DNA of 64,000 bases, taken from positions 143,486 to 207,485 of the forward strand of contig JADQBG010000003.1 of NCBI GenBank assembly GCA_016278725.1, read 5' to 3'. Source of the DNA: Actinomycetota bacterium. GTDB lineage: Bacteria > Actinomycetota > Thermoleophilia > RBG-16-64-13. Every line of letters begins with the position of its first letter. Position 1 is the first letter of the stretch. A program made the position numbers and the translations under genes. This document shows positions 1 to 7,254 of this stretch, in pieces. The notes under the pieces are model-generated. The model searched no databases. It saw only the letters and a list, made by a program, of their open reading frames with translations, and had not been told where the DNA came from.

Positions 1-2
1 GG

Positions 3-1526
3 CTGATTCCCACCGGGGAAGACGTGGACGTGCTCGCCGAATTGGGCGCCGCCCTGCTCCTCTTCACGATCGGCCTCGAGTTCTCACTGCGGCGACTGCT
101 CCGGTTGGGTTGGGTGCCCTTCGTGGCCGGAGGGGCGCAGATCATGCTCACCGGCGCCGCCGCGTATCTGGTCGGCATCGCCTTGGGGTTGGGCTCCCGT
201 CCCGCCATGGCGGTGGGCGCCGTCGCGGCGCTCTCGAGCACGGCCTTTGTGGTCCGGGTGCTGACCGACCGCGCTCAGACGGACAGCGTCTTCGGCCGCA
301 ACGCGATTGCCATCCTGCTCATCCAGGACGTGGCCGTGGTGCCGTTGGTCTTCTTCGTGTCGGCACTCACGGGTGACGGCGGCCTCGGTCAAACCCTGTT
401 GGATCTTGGGCGCGCGGCCTTGTTGGGGACCGCCGGTCTTGGGGTGCTCTATCTGCTGGTCGGGGTGTTCTTGCCCTGGGTCTTCCACCTGGGCGGGTTG
501 ACGCGCAATCGCGAGCTTCCGATTCTCCTCGCGGTGCTGGTGGCCCTGGGGGCTACCTGGGGAGCCCACTCCATAGAATTCAGTCCCGCCGTCGGCGCCT
601 TTGCCGCCGGGCTCTTACTGGCGGAGTCGCCGTTCGCGGTGCAGATTCGCTCGGACATCGCCGCGCTTCGCACTTTGCTGATCACGCTCTTCTTTTCTTC
701 GGTCGGTATGTTCGGCGATCCCGCCTGGGCCGTGTCTCACCTCGGGATGGTCCTGGCTTTGGTGGCGCTGGTGGTCATCGGAAAGAGCGGGATTGTGGCC
801 GGAGTGCTCCGGCTGCTGGGATATCGGTTTGGCACCGCCCTCGCCACCGGCCTGACCATCGCCCAGGTCGGAGAGTTCTCCTTTGTGTTGGCTCAGGTCG
901 CCCGCGGCGAGGGGCTCTTCGACGACGATCTGTTCCGGCTGGTTCTGTCGGTGACCGTGCTCACCCTGCTGCTCACACCTTATCTGGCCACGGCCGCGGC
1001 TCGGGTGCTTCCCGAAGCAACGTCGGGGAGGCGTGGCCGCGGGGGCAAACGCGAACCGGAGTTGGCGTGCGGCGACGGGCCGGGTCACGTGGTGGTCATC
1101 GGCTATGGACCTGCCGGCCAGCGGGCGGCTGACGTCATTCGCGAGGCGGGAGTCGAGCATCTGACCGCCGTCGACCTCAATCCGCGCAACGCCATCGCCG
1201 CCAGGGAGCGCGGTATCCGGCTGCACCTGGGGGACGCCACGCACGCCGAGGTCCTCGAGCACCTGGAGATCGGCTGCGCCTCCGCGGTTCTCATCACCAC
1301 CCCGGACCCCGCCGCGACCAAACGGATCATCGACCTCGTCCGCTTCCTCGCTCCGCAGGCCTACCTCTTGGTTCGCGCCCGCTACCATATCTATCAGGAG
1401 GATTTCCGCCGAGCCGGGGCGACCACCATCGTGGATGAGGAGGCTCAGGTGGGGCTGCAGTTGGCGAAAGAGGCCAGAGAATTGTTGGGCCTCGACGGTG
1501 CGCAGGACGACGGCCCGTCGGGTTGA
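3..1526 (+). CDS. CPA2 cation:proton antiporter with RCK domain (KefB/RosB-like), 5' partial
   Basis: Membrane antiporter of the monovalent cation:proton antiporter-2 family, expected to exchange K+ or Na+ for H+ across the cytoplasmic membrane. The reading frame is open to the left window edge (L-I-P-T-G-E-D before the GTG that the ORF track uses as start), so the N-terminus lies outside the window. The visible part begins in the conserved 'LLLFTIGLEFS' helix. It continues through many hydrophobic helices and then a cytoplasmic TrkA-N/RCK nucleotide-binding domain with Rossmann motif GYGPAGQ in roughly the last 150 residues. No TrkA-C domain follows the RCK-N domain. The exact ion and ligand cannot be read from the sequence. 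It is followed by about 430 bases with no gene. Confidence 0.88.
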   Translation: MIPTGEDVDVLAELGAALLLFTIGLEFSLRRLLRLGWVPFVAGGAQIMLTGAAAYLVGIALGLGSRPAMAVGAVAALSSTAFVVRVLTDRAQTDSVFGRNAIAILLIQDVAVVPLVFFVSALTGDGGLGQTLLDLGRAALLGTAGLGVLYLLVGVFLPWVFHLGGLTRNRELPILLAVLVALGATWGAHSIEFSPAVGAFAAGLLLAESPFAVQIRSDIAALRTLLITLFFSSVGMFGDPAWAVSHLGMVLALVALVVIGKSGIVAGVLRLLGYRFGTALATGLTIAQVGEFSFVLAQVARGEGLFDDDLFRLVLSVTVLTLLLTPYLATAAARVLPEATSGRRGRGGKREPELACGDGPGHVVVIGYGPAGQRAADVIREAGVEHLTAVDLNPRNAIAARERGIRLHLGDATHAEVLEHLEIGCASAVLITTPDPAATKRIIDLVRFLAPQAYLLVRARYHIYQEDFRRAGATTIVDEEAQVGLQLAKEARELLGLDGAQDDGPSG

Positions 1527-1635
1527 GGGCGGGCCGAGCCCGGGCTGAGGGCGCGTCGAGGGCCGACGGCCCCGCCTCAGGCGCCGCCGTCCTGCGCGTC
1601 CTGCGGCAGGTTTAGAGCGTCGGCGGGCAGGAAAC

Positions 1636-1664
1636 TTGTCATGTACTACGAGCTGTAGTACAAT
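1636..1664 (+). promoter_or_regulatory. sigma70-type promoter overlapped by a perfect 21-bp dyad (operator)
   Basis: TTGTCA and TACAAT hexamers are separated by exactly 17 bases. The spacer and start of the -10 are occupied by a perfect inverted repeat TGTACTAC-GAGCT-GTAGTACA, so a dimeric repressor bound there would block the promoter. TACTAC/GTAGTA half-sites resemble those of BlaI/MecI-family repressors, but that assignment is inference. No protein gene follows for about 700 bases; the likely product is the RNA described next. Confidence 0.7.
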
Positions 1665-1670
1665 GCAGTC

Positions 1671-1790
1671 AACAGCAAACGGGTCGGTCGGCCGTAAGGC
1701 CGACATGGCGACGACACGTTTCAAACAAAACCCATCCTCCCTCCTTCGAACTAGGGCCCCGATGACGTGGCAGCGTCGGGGCCTCAGTTC
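1671..1790 (+). ncRNA. candidate small structured RNA
   Basis: Stretch directly downstream of the dyad-controlled promoter with no convincing ORF. It holds a 7-bp stem GTCGGCC/GGCCGAC closed by a GTAA (GNRA) tetraloop. Next comes a single-stranded-looking pyrimidine run with two CCTCC motifs complementary to Shine-Dalgarno sequences. It ends with an 8-bp stem GGCCCCGA/TCGGGGCC and only a weak T-containing tail. The layout of hairpin, C-rich anti-SD segment and 3' hairpin is typical of Gram-positive regulatory sRNAs. A 33-codon ATG ORF inside it has no ribosome binding site and is not called. The remainder up to the tRNA promoter shows nothing recognisable. Confidence 0.4.
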
Positions 1791-1903
1791 ATTCTGGAGG
1801 CGCTAGGGAGGCTCTGGATGGGGCGCTCGAGGGGGCTCCGGGGGCTCGTCGGCAGCCTCATTCATCAGGGCTTTCAGCCGGTCCCCTGCCGTCCCGTGAT
1901 CGC

Positions 1904-1931
1904 TTGAAAACCCCCCCGCCTCTGGTATCAT
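1904..1931 (+). promoter_or_regulatory. promoter of tRNA/rpmG/secE cluster
   Basis: TTGAAA and TATCAT with a 16-base, C-rich spacer lie about 30 bases before the tRNA-Tyr 5' end. A CGCCTTAAGGCG palindrome sits at the predicted start of transcription. Confidence 0.6.
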
Positions 1932-1960
1932 CCCTCTTCGCCTTAAGGCGGCATTCCCGT

Positions 1961-2042
<82 letters not shown>

Positions 2043-2113
2043 CCTTGGCTGTTGCGCCGGTTCGTGCGGCGCCCGACGGGTGGGTCGGCGGCGATGCCGG
2101 TCTTCCGGGACGG

Positions 2114-2189
<76 letters not shown>

Positions 2190-2194
2190 TACAA

Positions 2195-2268
2195 GGCGGG
2201 GTAGCTCAGTTGGTCAGAGCAGCGGAATCATAATCCGCGAGTCCGGGGTTCGAGTCCCTGCCCCGCTA
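2195..2268 (+). tRNA. tRNA-Met (CAT), elongator type
   Basis: Anticodon arm GCGGA-ATCATAA-TCCGC gives CAT. The anticodon stem lacks the three consecutive G-C pairs of initiator tRNA, so an elongator is more likely; a lysidine-modified Ile2 tRNA also has CAT and cannot be excluded by eye. Acceptor stem GGCGGGG/CCCCGCT has a G-U first pair. CCA is not fully encoded (ACCT). Confidence 0.88.
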
Positions 2269-2370
2269 CCTAGGCTTCATCGTGCAACCCAGGGAGGGTG
2301 CTCCACCTTGGGTTCCCGTTGTGGGCTATGGTAGGATGCCGCATCGTTCAAGACAGGGAATGGTGAAGTA

Positions 2371-2520
2371 ATGCGGGTTAGAGTCACGATGGCCTGCCAA
2401 GAGTGCAAGCGCCGCAATTACACCAGCATGAAGAACAAGCGGAACGATCCGGAGCGGATCGAATTCCGTAAGTACTGCAAGTGGTGTGAGGGTCATACGG
2501 TCCATAAGGAAACCAAGTAG
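2371..2520 (+). CDS. rpmG: 50S ribosomal protein L33, zinc-ribbon type
   Basis: A 49-residue protein, too short for the ORF track. It begins [17 protein letters not shown] and ends HTVHKETK, the standard L33 pattern. Two CxxC pairs (CQEC and CKWC) mark the zinc-binding (C+) form. It sits between tRNA-Met and tRNA-Trp ahead of secE, the conserved arrangement in Firmicutes and Actinomycetota. A possible own promoter (TTGGGT, 18 bases, TAGGAT) lies just upstream, after a small AACCCA/TGGGTT hairpin. The ATG start is fixed by family alignment; the Shine-Dalgarno is weak. Confidence 0.95.
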   Translation: MRVRVTMACQECKRRNYTSMKNKRNDPERIEFRKYCKWCEGHTVHKETK

Positions 2521-2534
2521 CGCGAGTCATTCGC

Positions 2535-2611
2535 AGGGCAGTAGCTCAGCTGGCTAGAGCAGCGGTCTCCAAAACCGCAGGCCGGGGGTTCGAATCCCTC
2601 CTGCCCTGCCA
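2535..2611 (+). tRNA. tRNA-Trp (CCA)
   Basis: Acceptor AGGGCAG/CTGCCCT, anticodon arm GCGGT-CTCCAAA-ACCGC giving anticodon CCA, and T arm GGGGG-TTCGAAT-CCCTC. The terminal CCA is encoded. It lies between rpmG and secE as in many Gram-positives. Confidence 0.96.
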
Positions 2612-2634
2612 GGTTTCTTCTACATAGGTGTGTG

Positions 2635-2922
2635 ATGGCAAAGACTACGACGAGTAAGCCGACGCCCAAGACCTCTCGGGCGCAGAACCGCGGAAGCGCG
2701 GTCGCCCGCTCCACCCGTACTCAGGCAATGCAGCGGGGCGGCCGTCTCGGTGGCTTCTTTCGCGAAGTGCGCGTGGAGATGGGCAAGGTCACCTGGCCGG
2801 AGCGGGACGAATTGCTCCAGTCGACCATGGTCGTGCTGGTCGCTTGCGTAATCGCCGCGGTCTACATCGGCCTCTGGGACCTCGTCTGGGCCACTCTCGT
2901 CGATCTGGCCAGGTTGGGGTAG
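2635..2922 (+). CDS. secE: preprotein translocase subunit SecE
   Basis: Small essential subunit of the SecYEG translocon. The 95-residue protein has a basic, Thr/Arg-rich N-terminal extension. The conserved amphipathic 'FFREVRVEMGKVTWPERDEL' region follows, then a single transmembrane helix (about residues 63-85), the one-helix SecE architecture of most bacteria. ATG is preferred over the adjacent upstream GTG used in the ORF track (which gives MMAK). It is followed by nusG eight bases later, an almost universal pair. Confidence 0.95.
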   Translation: MAKTTTSKPTPKTSRAQNRGSAVARSTRTQAMQRGGRLGGFFREVRVEMGKVTWPERDELLQSTMVVLVACVIAAVYIGLWDLVWATLVDLARLG

Positions 2923-2930
2923 GGCGCGCG

Positions 2931-3458
2931 GTGTTCGATCCAAAGTGGTACGTGATCAACACGTACTCCGGTCATGAGAACAAGGCGCGGGCCAACCTGG
3001 AGCACCGTATCCAATCGATGAATCAGGTGGATGCCTTCGAGGATATCGTCGTGCCCACCGAGCAGGTCGTCGAGACCAAGGGCGGCGAGAAGGTCCAGGT
3101 GGAGAAGCGGATCTTCCCCGGCTATATCCTGGTGAAGATGATCCTGACGGACGACTCTTGGTCTCTGGTGAAAAACACACCCGGCGTAACCGGTTTCGTG
3201 GGCTCCGGCAGCGCCCCGACTCCCTTGAGCCCGACCGAGGTCGATCGCATCCTGCACACGGCCACCGTCGAGAAGCCCAAGGCCAAGGCGGAATTCTCCG
3301 TCGGGGATCAGGTCAAGGTGATTTCCGGCCCGCTGAGCGACTTTACCGGCGAGGTGTCCGAGGTCAATGCGGAGCAGAGCAAGCTCAAGGTGATGGTTTC
3401 CATCTTCGGTCGCGATACGCCGACTGAACTGGGTTTCGAGCAGGTCAAGAAGATCTAA
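2931..3458 (+). CDS. nusG: transcription termination/antitermination protein NusG
   Basis: Transcription elongation factor that bridges the RNA polymerase clamp and couples to Rho or ribosomal S10. The 175-residue protein starts VFDPKWYVINTYSGHE and contains the NGN domain (about 1-115) with 'FPGYILVKM', followed by a C-terminal KOW domain ('GDQVKVISGPLSDFTGEV'). The ORF-track start inside secE is rejected; the GTG shortly after the secE stop is preceded by GGGGTAGG and matches the family N-terminus. It is cotranscribed with secE and rplK-rplA. Confidence 0.96.
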   Translation: MFDPKWYVINTYSGHENKARANLEHRIQSMNQVDAFEDIVVPTEQVVETKGGEKVQVEKRIFPGYILVKMILTDDSWSLVKNTPGVTGFVGSGSAPTPLSPTEVDRILHTATVEKPKAKAEFSVGDQVKVISGPLSDFTGEVSEVNAEQSKLKVMVSIFGRDTPTELGFEQVKKI

Positions 3459-3486
3459 CAAAGTGTTTCGGTGACGGGAGCGATCG

Positions 3487-3915
3487 GTGGCGAAGAAAGT
3501 TAGGGCGATCATCAAACTGCAGATTCCGGCGGGGCAAGCGAGCCCGGCCCCCCCAGTGGGCCCTGCGCTCGGCCAGCACGGGATCAACATCATGGAGTTC
3601 ACGAAGGCGTACAACGCCCAGACGCAGGACCGCGTCGGGACGATCATCCCGGTGGAGATCACCGTCTTTGAGGACCGCTCCTTCACCTTCATCACGAAGA
3701 CCCCGCCGGCGGCTGTGCTCATCCGGCAGGCCGCCGGGATCGACAAGGGCTCAGGCGTGCCGAACCGGGACAAGGTGGGCAAGATCACCGGCGCTCAACT
3801 GCGGGAGATCGCCGAGACCAAACTCCCCGACCTCAACGCCAACGACATCGAGGGCGCGATGGAGATCATCGCCGGCACCGCCCGCAGCATGGGCGTAACC
3901 GTGGAGGGCCGCTAG
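3487..3915 (+). CDS. rplK: 50S ribosomal protein L11
   Basis: Forms the GTPase-associated region with 23S rRNA and L10. The 142-residue protein has the N-terminal [24 protein letters not shown] signature (proline-rich switch, thiostrepton-contact region) and the C-terminal rRNA-binding domain ending [11 protein letters not shown]. Length and motifs are standard. GTG start with GGGAG upstream. The 135-base gap to rplA is GC-rich and probably holds translational-control structure, but no clear L1-binding mimic could be identified. Confidence 0.97.
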   Translation: MAKKVRAIIKLQIPAGQASPAPPVGPALGQHGINIMEFTKAYNAQTQDRVGTIIPVEITVFEDRSFTFITKTPPAAVLIRQAAGIDKGSGVPNRDKVGKITGAQLREIAETKLPDLNANDIEGAMEIIAGTARSMGVTVEGR

Positions 3916-4050
3916 GCCCGACGCACCGGGAGCCGAGGCGCAGGCCTCGCTCCCCTATAGGTAACCGGCCGCGGCGGCCAAGCGCGCCGCCGGGGCTCAC
4001 TACGGTGGGAGGGCAAGAAGCCCGCAGGCACCACCAGGAGGTATGTTGAC

Positions 4051-4806
4051 ATGGCCCGTTCCAAGCGCTACCGCGAGGCGCGTCGCTCCGTGGACGTCAC
4101 CCGCGAGTACTCTCCCGTCGAAGCCGTCCGTTTGCTCAAGCAACTGCCCTCGGCCAAATTCGACGAGACCATCGAAGTGCATATGAAACTGGGGGTCAAT
4201 CCCCGGCACGCCGACCAGCAGTTGCGCGGCACGCTAATGCTGCCCAACGGCACCGGCCAGGTGGTGCGCGTTGCCGTCTTCGCCAAAGGCGATAAAGCCA
4301 CCGAGGCCCAGGAGGCCGGTGCGGACCTGGTGGGCGCCGAGGACCTGGCCGCCAAGGTGGAGGCCGGCGAGATCGACTTCGATGCCGCGATCGCCACTCC
4401 CGACATGATGGGCGTGGTCGGCAAGCTCGGACGAGTGCTCGGCCCCCGCGGACTGATGCCCAATCCCAAAGCCGGTACCGTCACCTTCGACGTGGCCAAG
4501 GCGGTGCAGGACACCAAGGGCGGAAAGATCGAGTACCGCACCGACAAGTTCGGCGTGGTGCACGTGATCATCGGCAAGAAGTCATTCAGCGAGAAGGACA
4601 TCGTCGAGAACTACGCCGAGATGCTGGACGAGGTCATCCGCGCCAAACCGGCGGCGGCCAAGGGCAAGTACCTGCGCTCGATCACGCTGACCAGCACCAT
4701 GGGCCCGGGCATTCCGGTCGACACGACAAAGAGCCGGGGCCTGATCGAGGAGCTCGAGGAGGCCGCGGCGGCAGAAGCGGCCGAGGCGGCTGCAGCGGCG
4801 GTCTAA
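4051..4806 (+). CDS. rplA: 50S ribosomal protein L1
   Basis: L1-stalk protein and, in many bacteria, translational repressor of its own operon. The 251-residue protein contains the standard two-domain fold with '[18 protein letters not shown]' and ends in a lineage-specific Glu/Ala tail ([12 protein letters not shown]), making it about 20 residues longer than usual. Strong AGGAGG precedes the ATG. In most genomes rplJ follows directly; here a strong hairpin and the opposite-strand nrf genes intervene. Confidence 0.97.
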   Translation: MARSKRYREARRSVDVTREYSPVEAVRLLKQLPSAKFDETIEVHMKLGVNPRHADQQLRGTLMLPNGTGQVVRVAVFAKGDKATEAQEAGADLVGAEDLAAKVEAGEIDFDAAIATPDMMGVVGKLGRVLGPRGLMPNPKAGTVTFDVAKAVQDTKGGKIEYRTDKFGVVHVIIGKKSFSEKDIVENYAEMLDEVIRAKPAAAKGKYLRSITLTSTMGPGIPVDTTKSRGLIEELEEAAAAEAAEAAAAAV

Positions 4807-4859
4807 ATCTGCCGCAACGCGCCCCCGCCGTGGCGGGAGAGGCGCTGACTGCACATCAA

Positions 4860-4896
4860 AGAGCCCGCTCCGGGACGTGATCCCGGAGCGGGCTCT
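4860..4896. terminator. bidirectional hairpin between rplA and nrfA
   Basis: Perfect 16-bp stem AGAGCCCGCTCCGGGA / TCCCGGAGCGGGCTCT with a 5-base loop lies between convergent rplA and nrfA. Flanking CAAA and TTTG give only short T runs on each strand, so it probably acts as a shared terminator or RNA-stabilising end for both transcripts. Confidence 0.8.
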
Positions 4897-4964
4897 CCTT
4901 TGAAGAGGGCCTCGGTGTCGGCCCCCATACCTCGCGGGGGCCCCGTGGCTATCTCCTGGTTCGG

Positions 4965-6452
4965 CTAATAACCGAGAGACTCCGCCGGGGTGAGCAGATC
5001 CTGCACTCCCGTCGGATCTTTGAGCTCCACCTCCGAGTCGAACATCAGACCCTTCTCGCCCCGATTGTTGAGGTACGTGCCCAACTCCAGGTTGATGTCC
5101 GCCGGCACCGATACCCCGGCTTCGGCCAGCGCCTGCCTGAGCAGAGCCTGGCACTGGGTCGCCATGGCGACCGCGTCGCCCGCGATGCGTCCGGCCTCGC
5201 TGGGGTTGTGGAAGCCCAGCGAGTTCTCCGCGCCCAGATAGTTCGTGCGGTAGAAGGCCTGCAGGTAGAGTTCCTTGGCCTGGTCGTAGAGCGCCTGGTC
5301 GATTTTCTCTCCCGACTCCTGCGCCTTGTGCGTGGTCTCGAACAGCTTCGCCGAGACCGCGGTGGCGTAGCCGGCACGGTTGGTCATCGACAGGGTGCGC
5401 TCCTGGATTTGCACCACCTGGTCCTTCAGGTCCTCGATGGAGCTGGGATGGCACTGCCGGCAGGCCTCCAACTCGTTCTTCAAGGGGCTGGTCACATTGT
5501 GGTCGCTGACCTTGGCCGAGCCGACCCGCGTGTAGGGCATGTGGCAGTCGGCGCAGGATAGACCGGCATTGGCGTGCACGCTCCCGGCCGTGAAGAACTC
5601 GTACTCCGGGTGGCGGATGAACGCCAGCTTGAAGCCGGTGACTCCCTGCTTCCACTCGTAGTAGGAGGGTTCGTCCTTGATCACGTCGATGATGTTCTCG
5701 ATGGTGATGGCGCCCTCGCTGCTGCCCTGCCAAGGGTAGATAAGCTCGACCGGCTTCATCTCCTCATCACGCTGGAGCACGTAGGTCACGTGGCACTGGG
5801 CGCAGGCCAGGGTCCGCATCTGCTGACGCGTCGCGCCTTCGTGGTCAAAGCCTATGCTTTCCAAGGCGGTGGTCAAGGCGGGACGGCTGAGCTTGAGCGC
5901 CATGGTCTCGTTGTCATGGCAGTCGATGCACGCCACTCCCAGCTCTCGGTGTTCCTCGGGGATCCGCGAGAGCACTTCCAGATAAGGATCGGCCATGTAG
6001 CTGGCCCCCTGCTCCTCGCGCATGGCGGTCGCGTAAGGGGTCTTGCAGGTAAGGCACGCGCCCCCCGTCTTGACTCGCGACGGGTCTATCTCGATCTGGT
6101 CGGTGAGCATGTGGGCGTGACCGCGCGGCTCGTTGTATTCGACCCCGAAACCCCAGCCGTTGAAAAGCAGGGCCATGAAGGGGTACTCGCTCAGCTTGTC
6201 GTAGACGACCTTGCCCTCGTCGCCTCCCCGCTTATACGGACTCTCGCCGGCGGGCCTGTCCTCAGCCGTCGCCAGCCAGAGGTCGTACTGGACGGGATAG
6301 ACGTCACCCCACACCTTGGGATCGAAGGTGTCTGCCGGAATGGTCCCTGTCTTCACGGTCTCCGGCTCGTCCGGCGCGCAGCCGAGACCGAGCGGGAGAA
6401 TGGCCACGACCAGCGCGGCCAAGATCAGAAAGGCAGGCACTCTTGGTTTCAT
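4965..6452 (-). CDS. nrfA: cytochrome c552 ammonia-forming nitrite reductase NrfA
   Basis: Periplasmic pentaheme enzyme reducing nitrite to ammonium with six electrons delivered by NrfH. The 495-residue protein has an N-terminal hydrophobic segment ending LGLGC, a possible lipoprotein or signal-anchor site. The catalytic heme has a CxxCK site (CLTCK, 133-137). Four CxxCH sites follow: CIDCH 175, CAQCH 217, CADCH 300 and CRQCH 331. Active-site residues are recognisable: Arg in 'NEPRGH' (110), Tyr in 'HVTY' (224), His in 'SVHANA' (293). The calcium-ligand K-x-Q before HPE is replaced (F-I-R-HPE), and the Glu before the catalytic Tyr is Thr, pointing to the calcium-independent Arg-type NrfA. ATG is chosen because GGGAGGGAG precedes it; the longer ORF in the track runs through nrfH. 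Confidence 0.96.
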   Translation of the reverse strand: MKPRVPAFLILAALVVAILPLGLGCAPDEPETVKTGTIPADTFDPKVWGDVYPVQYDLWLATAEDRPAGESPYKRGGDEGKVVYDKLSEYPFMALLFNGWGFGVEYNEPRGHAHMLTDQIEIDPSRVKTGGACLTCKTPYATAMREEQGASYMADPYLEVLSRIPEEHRELGVACIDCHDNETMALKLSRPALTTALESIGFDHEGATRQQMRTLACAQCHVTYVLQRDEEMKPVELIYPWQGSSEGAITIENIIDVIKDEPSYYEWKQGVTGFKLAFIRHPEYEFFTAGSVHANAGLSCADCHMPYTRVGSAKVSDHNVTSPLKNELEACRQCHPSSIEDLKDQVVQIQERTLSMTNRAGYATAVSAKLFETTHKAQESGEKIDQALYDQAKELYLQAFYRTNYLGAENSLGFHNPSEAGRIAGDAVAMATQCQALLRQALAEAGVSVPADINLELGTYLNNRGEKGLMFDSEVELKDPTGVQDLLTPAESLGY

Positions 6453-6475
6453 AACTTGCTCCCTCCCCTGCGAGA

Positions 6476-6946
6476 TCAAGGGTTCTTCGCTTCGACCGAT
6501 CCGCCGAAGCCGTGAGACATGCTGCGGTGGCAGTCCCAGCACGTCCTTTCCTGATCGATGTGCGTGGTCATGTCTCCGTGGCAGAGCAGGCAGTTCTCCT
6601 GGACCACCCCTTGTCCTCGTTCCGAAAGCTCGATCTGATCCGGAACCTGGTCGGTGGAGAACACCCACAGGTCATGCACGCCGTCCAGTCCCTTCTGCCA
6701 CAGGTGCCGGGGAGTGCTGGTGTTGGGCAGGTGGCAATCGACGCACTTCACCTGCCGGTGGGGGCCTTCGTGAAACCAGGATTCGTAGTTGGCTTCCATC
6801 GGATGGCAGGCTCCCCCGCAGAACGCTGGCTCCTCGGATCGGGCGAAGAGTTCGGGAGGGCCAAACGCGAGGAAGACCCCAAGGACAATTAGGCCGAGGA
6901 CCGCTCCCAGGACGACCGTCCTCGTGTTCCAACGCAAAGCAGCCAT
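6476..6946 (-). CDS. nrfH: cytochrome c nitrite reductase small subunit NrfH (NapC/NirT family)
   Basis: Membrane-anchored tetraheme quinol dehydrogenase passing electrons from menaquinol to NrfA. The 156-residue protein has one N-terminal transmembrane helix (about 10-28) and four heme-binding sites: CGGACH (43-48), CVDCH (68-72), CLLCH (119-123) and CWDCH (136-140). The first site is CX3CH rather than CX2CH and is followed by P-M, the Met typical of NrfH heme 1. A His in 'SMSHG' near the C-terminus fits the usual distal ligand. GGGAGGGTG precedes the ATG. It is upstream of nrfA by 23 bases, so nrfH-nrfA form a two-gene operon. Confidence 0.93.
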   Translation of the reverse strand: MAALRWNTRTVVLGAVLGLIVLGVFLAFGPPELFARSEEPAFCGGACHPMEANYESWFHEGPHRQVKCVDCHLPNTSTPRHLWQKGLDGVHDLWVFSTDQVPDQIELSERGQGVVQENCLLCHGDMTTHIDQERTCWDCHRSMSHGFGGSVEAKNP

Positions 6947-6963
6947 GGCATCACCCTCCCGGC

Positions 6964-6993
6964 ATCCCTATCAGGGATAGTGTCCGCGAACAC
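6964..6993 (-). promoter_or_regulatory. clustered dyads upstream of nrfHA (putative operator)
   Basis: Just upstream of nrfH lie two overlapping dyads, ATCCCT-ATC-AGGGAT and CTATC-AGG-GATAG, abutting the near-palindrome GTGTCCGCGAACAC. They occupy the position expected for a regulator of nrfHA. No convincing -35/-10 pair could be assigned on the reverse strand, and the regulator is unknown. Confidence 0.45.
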
Positions 6994-7039
6994 CTATTGG
7001 CTTGTTACCCATTTCTCAAGCGCCACACGCCGCAAGTGG

Positions 7040-7066
7040 TTGCCACTGGGGGAGCCGTGCTATACT
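7040..7066 (+). promoter_or_regulatory. promoter of rplJL
   Basis: Extended -10 TGCTATACT with a TTGCCA-like -35 at a short 15-base spacing (TGGTTG at 18 is the alternative). It lies immediately upstream of the L10 leader. Confidence 0.6.
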
Positions 7067-7073
7067 GCTCGGC

Positions 7074-7235
7074 CAAGCCCGAGACAGCCGGCGCCGCCCC
7101 GCGGGGTGACCGAAATGGTGAAGAGCGCTTCATCGGCCGGCCGAGGCAGACGTTAGACGCGAGAGAGAACGCCGACAGGCAGCCTTCAATCGCCCTCATC
7201 GTCCACTTCCGTCTCGGGGTGGGCGTTTTTTTGTG
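7074..7235 (+). ncRNA. ribosomal protein L10 leader with attenuator
   Basis: Contains the hallmark of the L10 leader: GAGACAGCCGGC paired with GCCGGCCGAGG, a GC stem with the conserved GACAG and CCGAGG edges that bind the L10(L12)4 complex. At its 3' end CGCCC...GGGCG is followed by seven T residues, an attenuator-type terminator just before the rplJ ribosome binding site. Binding of L10 is known in this family to control rplJL; here the T run suggests control by premature termination. Confidence 0.82.
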
Positions 7236-7254
7236 CAACGAAGGAGGGAGGCAG

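Noticed and set aside
615-1724. 369-codon reverse ORF opposite the antiporter gene
   Set aside because: Shadow of the KefB-like gene extending into the intergenic region; no recognisable domain.
1705-1806. 33-codon ATG ORF downstream of the dyad promoter, possible leader peptide
   Set aside because: No ribosome binding site, and it runs through both strong hairpins; an RNA role is more likely.
2195-2268. tRNA-Met as the initiator tRNA
   Set aside because: The anticodon stem lacks the three G-C pairs diagnostic of initiator tRNA.
4582-5733. 383-codon reverse ORF overlapping nrfA and rplA
   Set aside because: Different frame from nrfA, low-complexity Arg/Gly/His content; nrfA has five heme motifs in its own frame.
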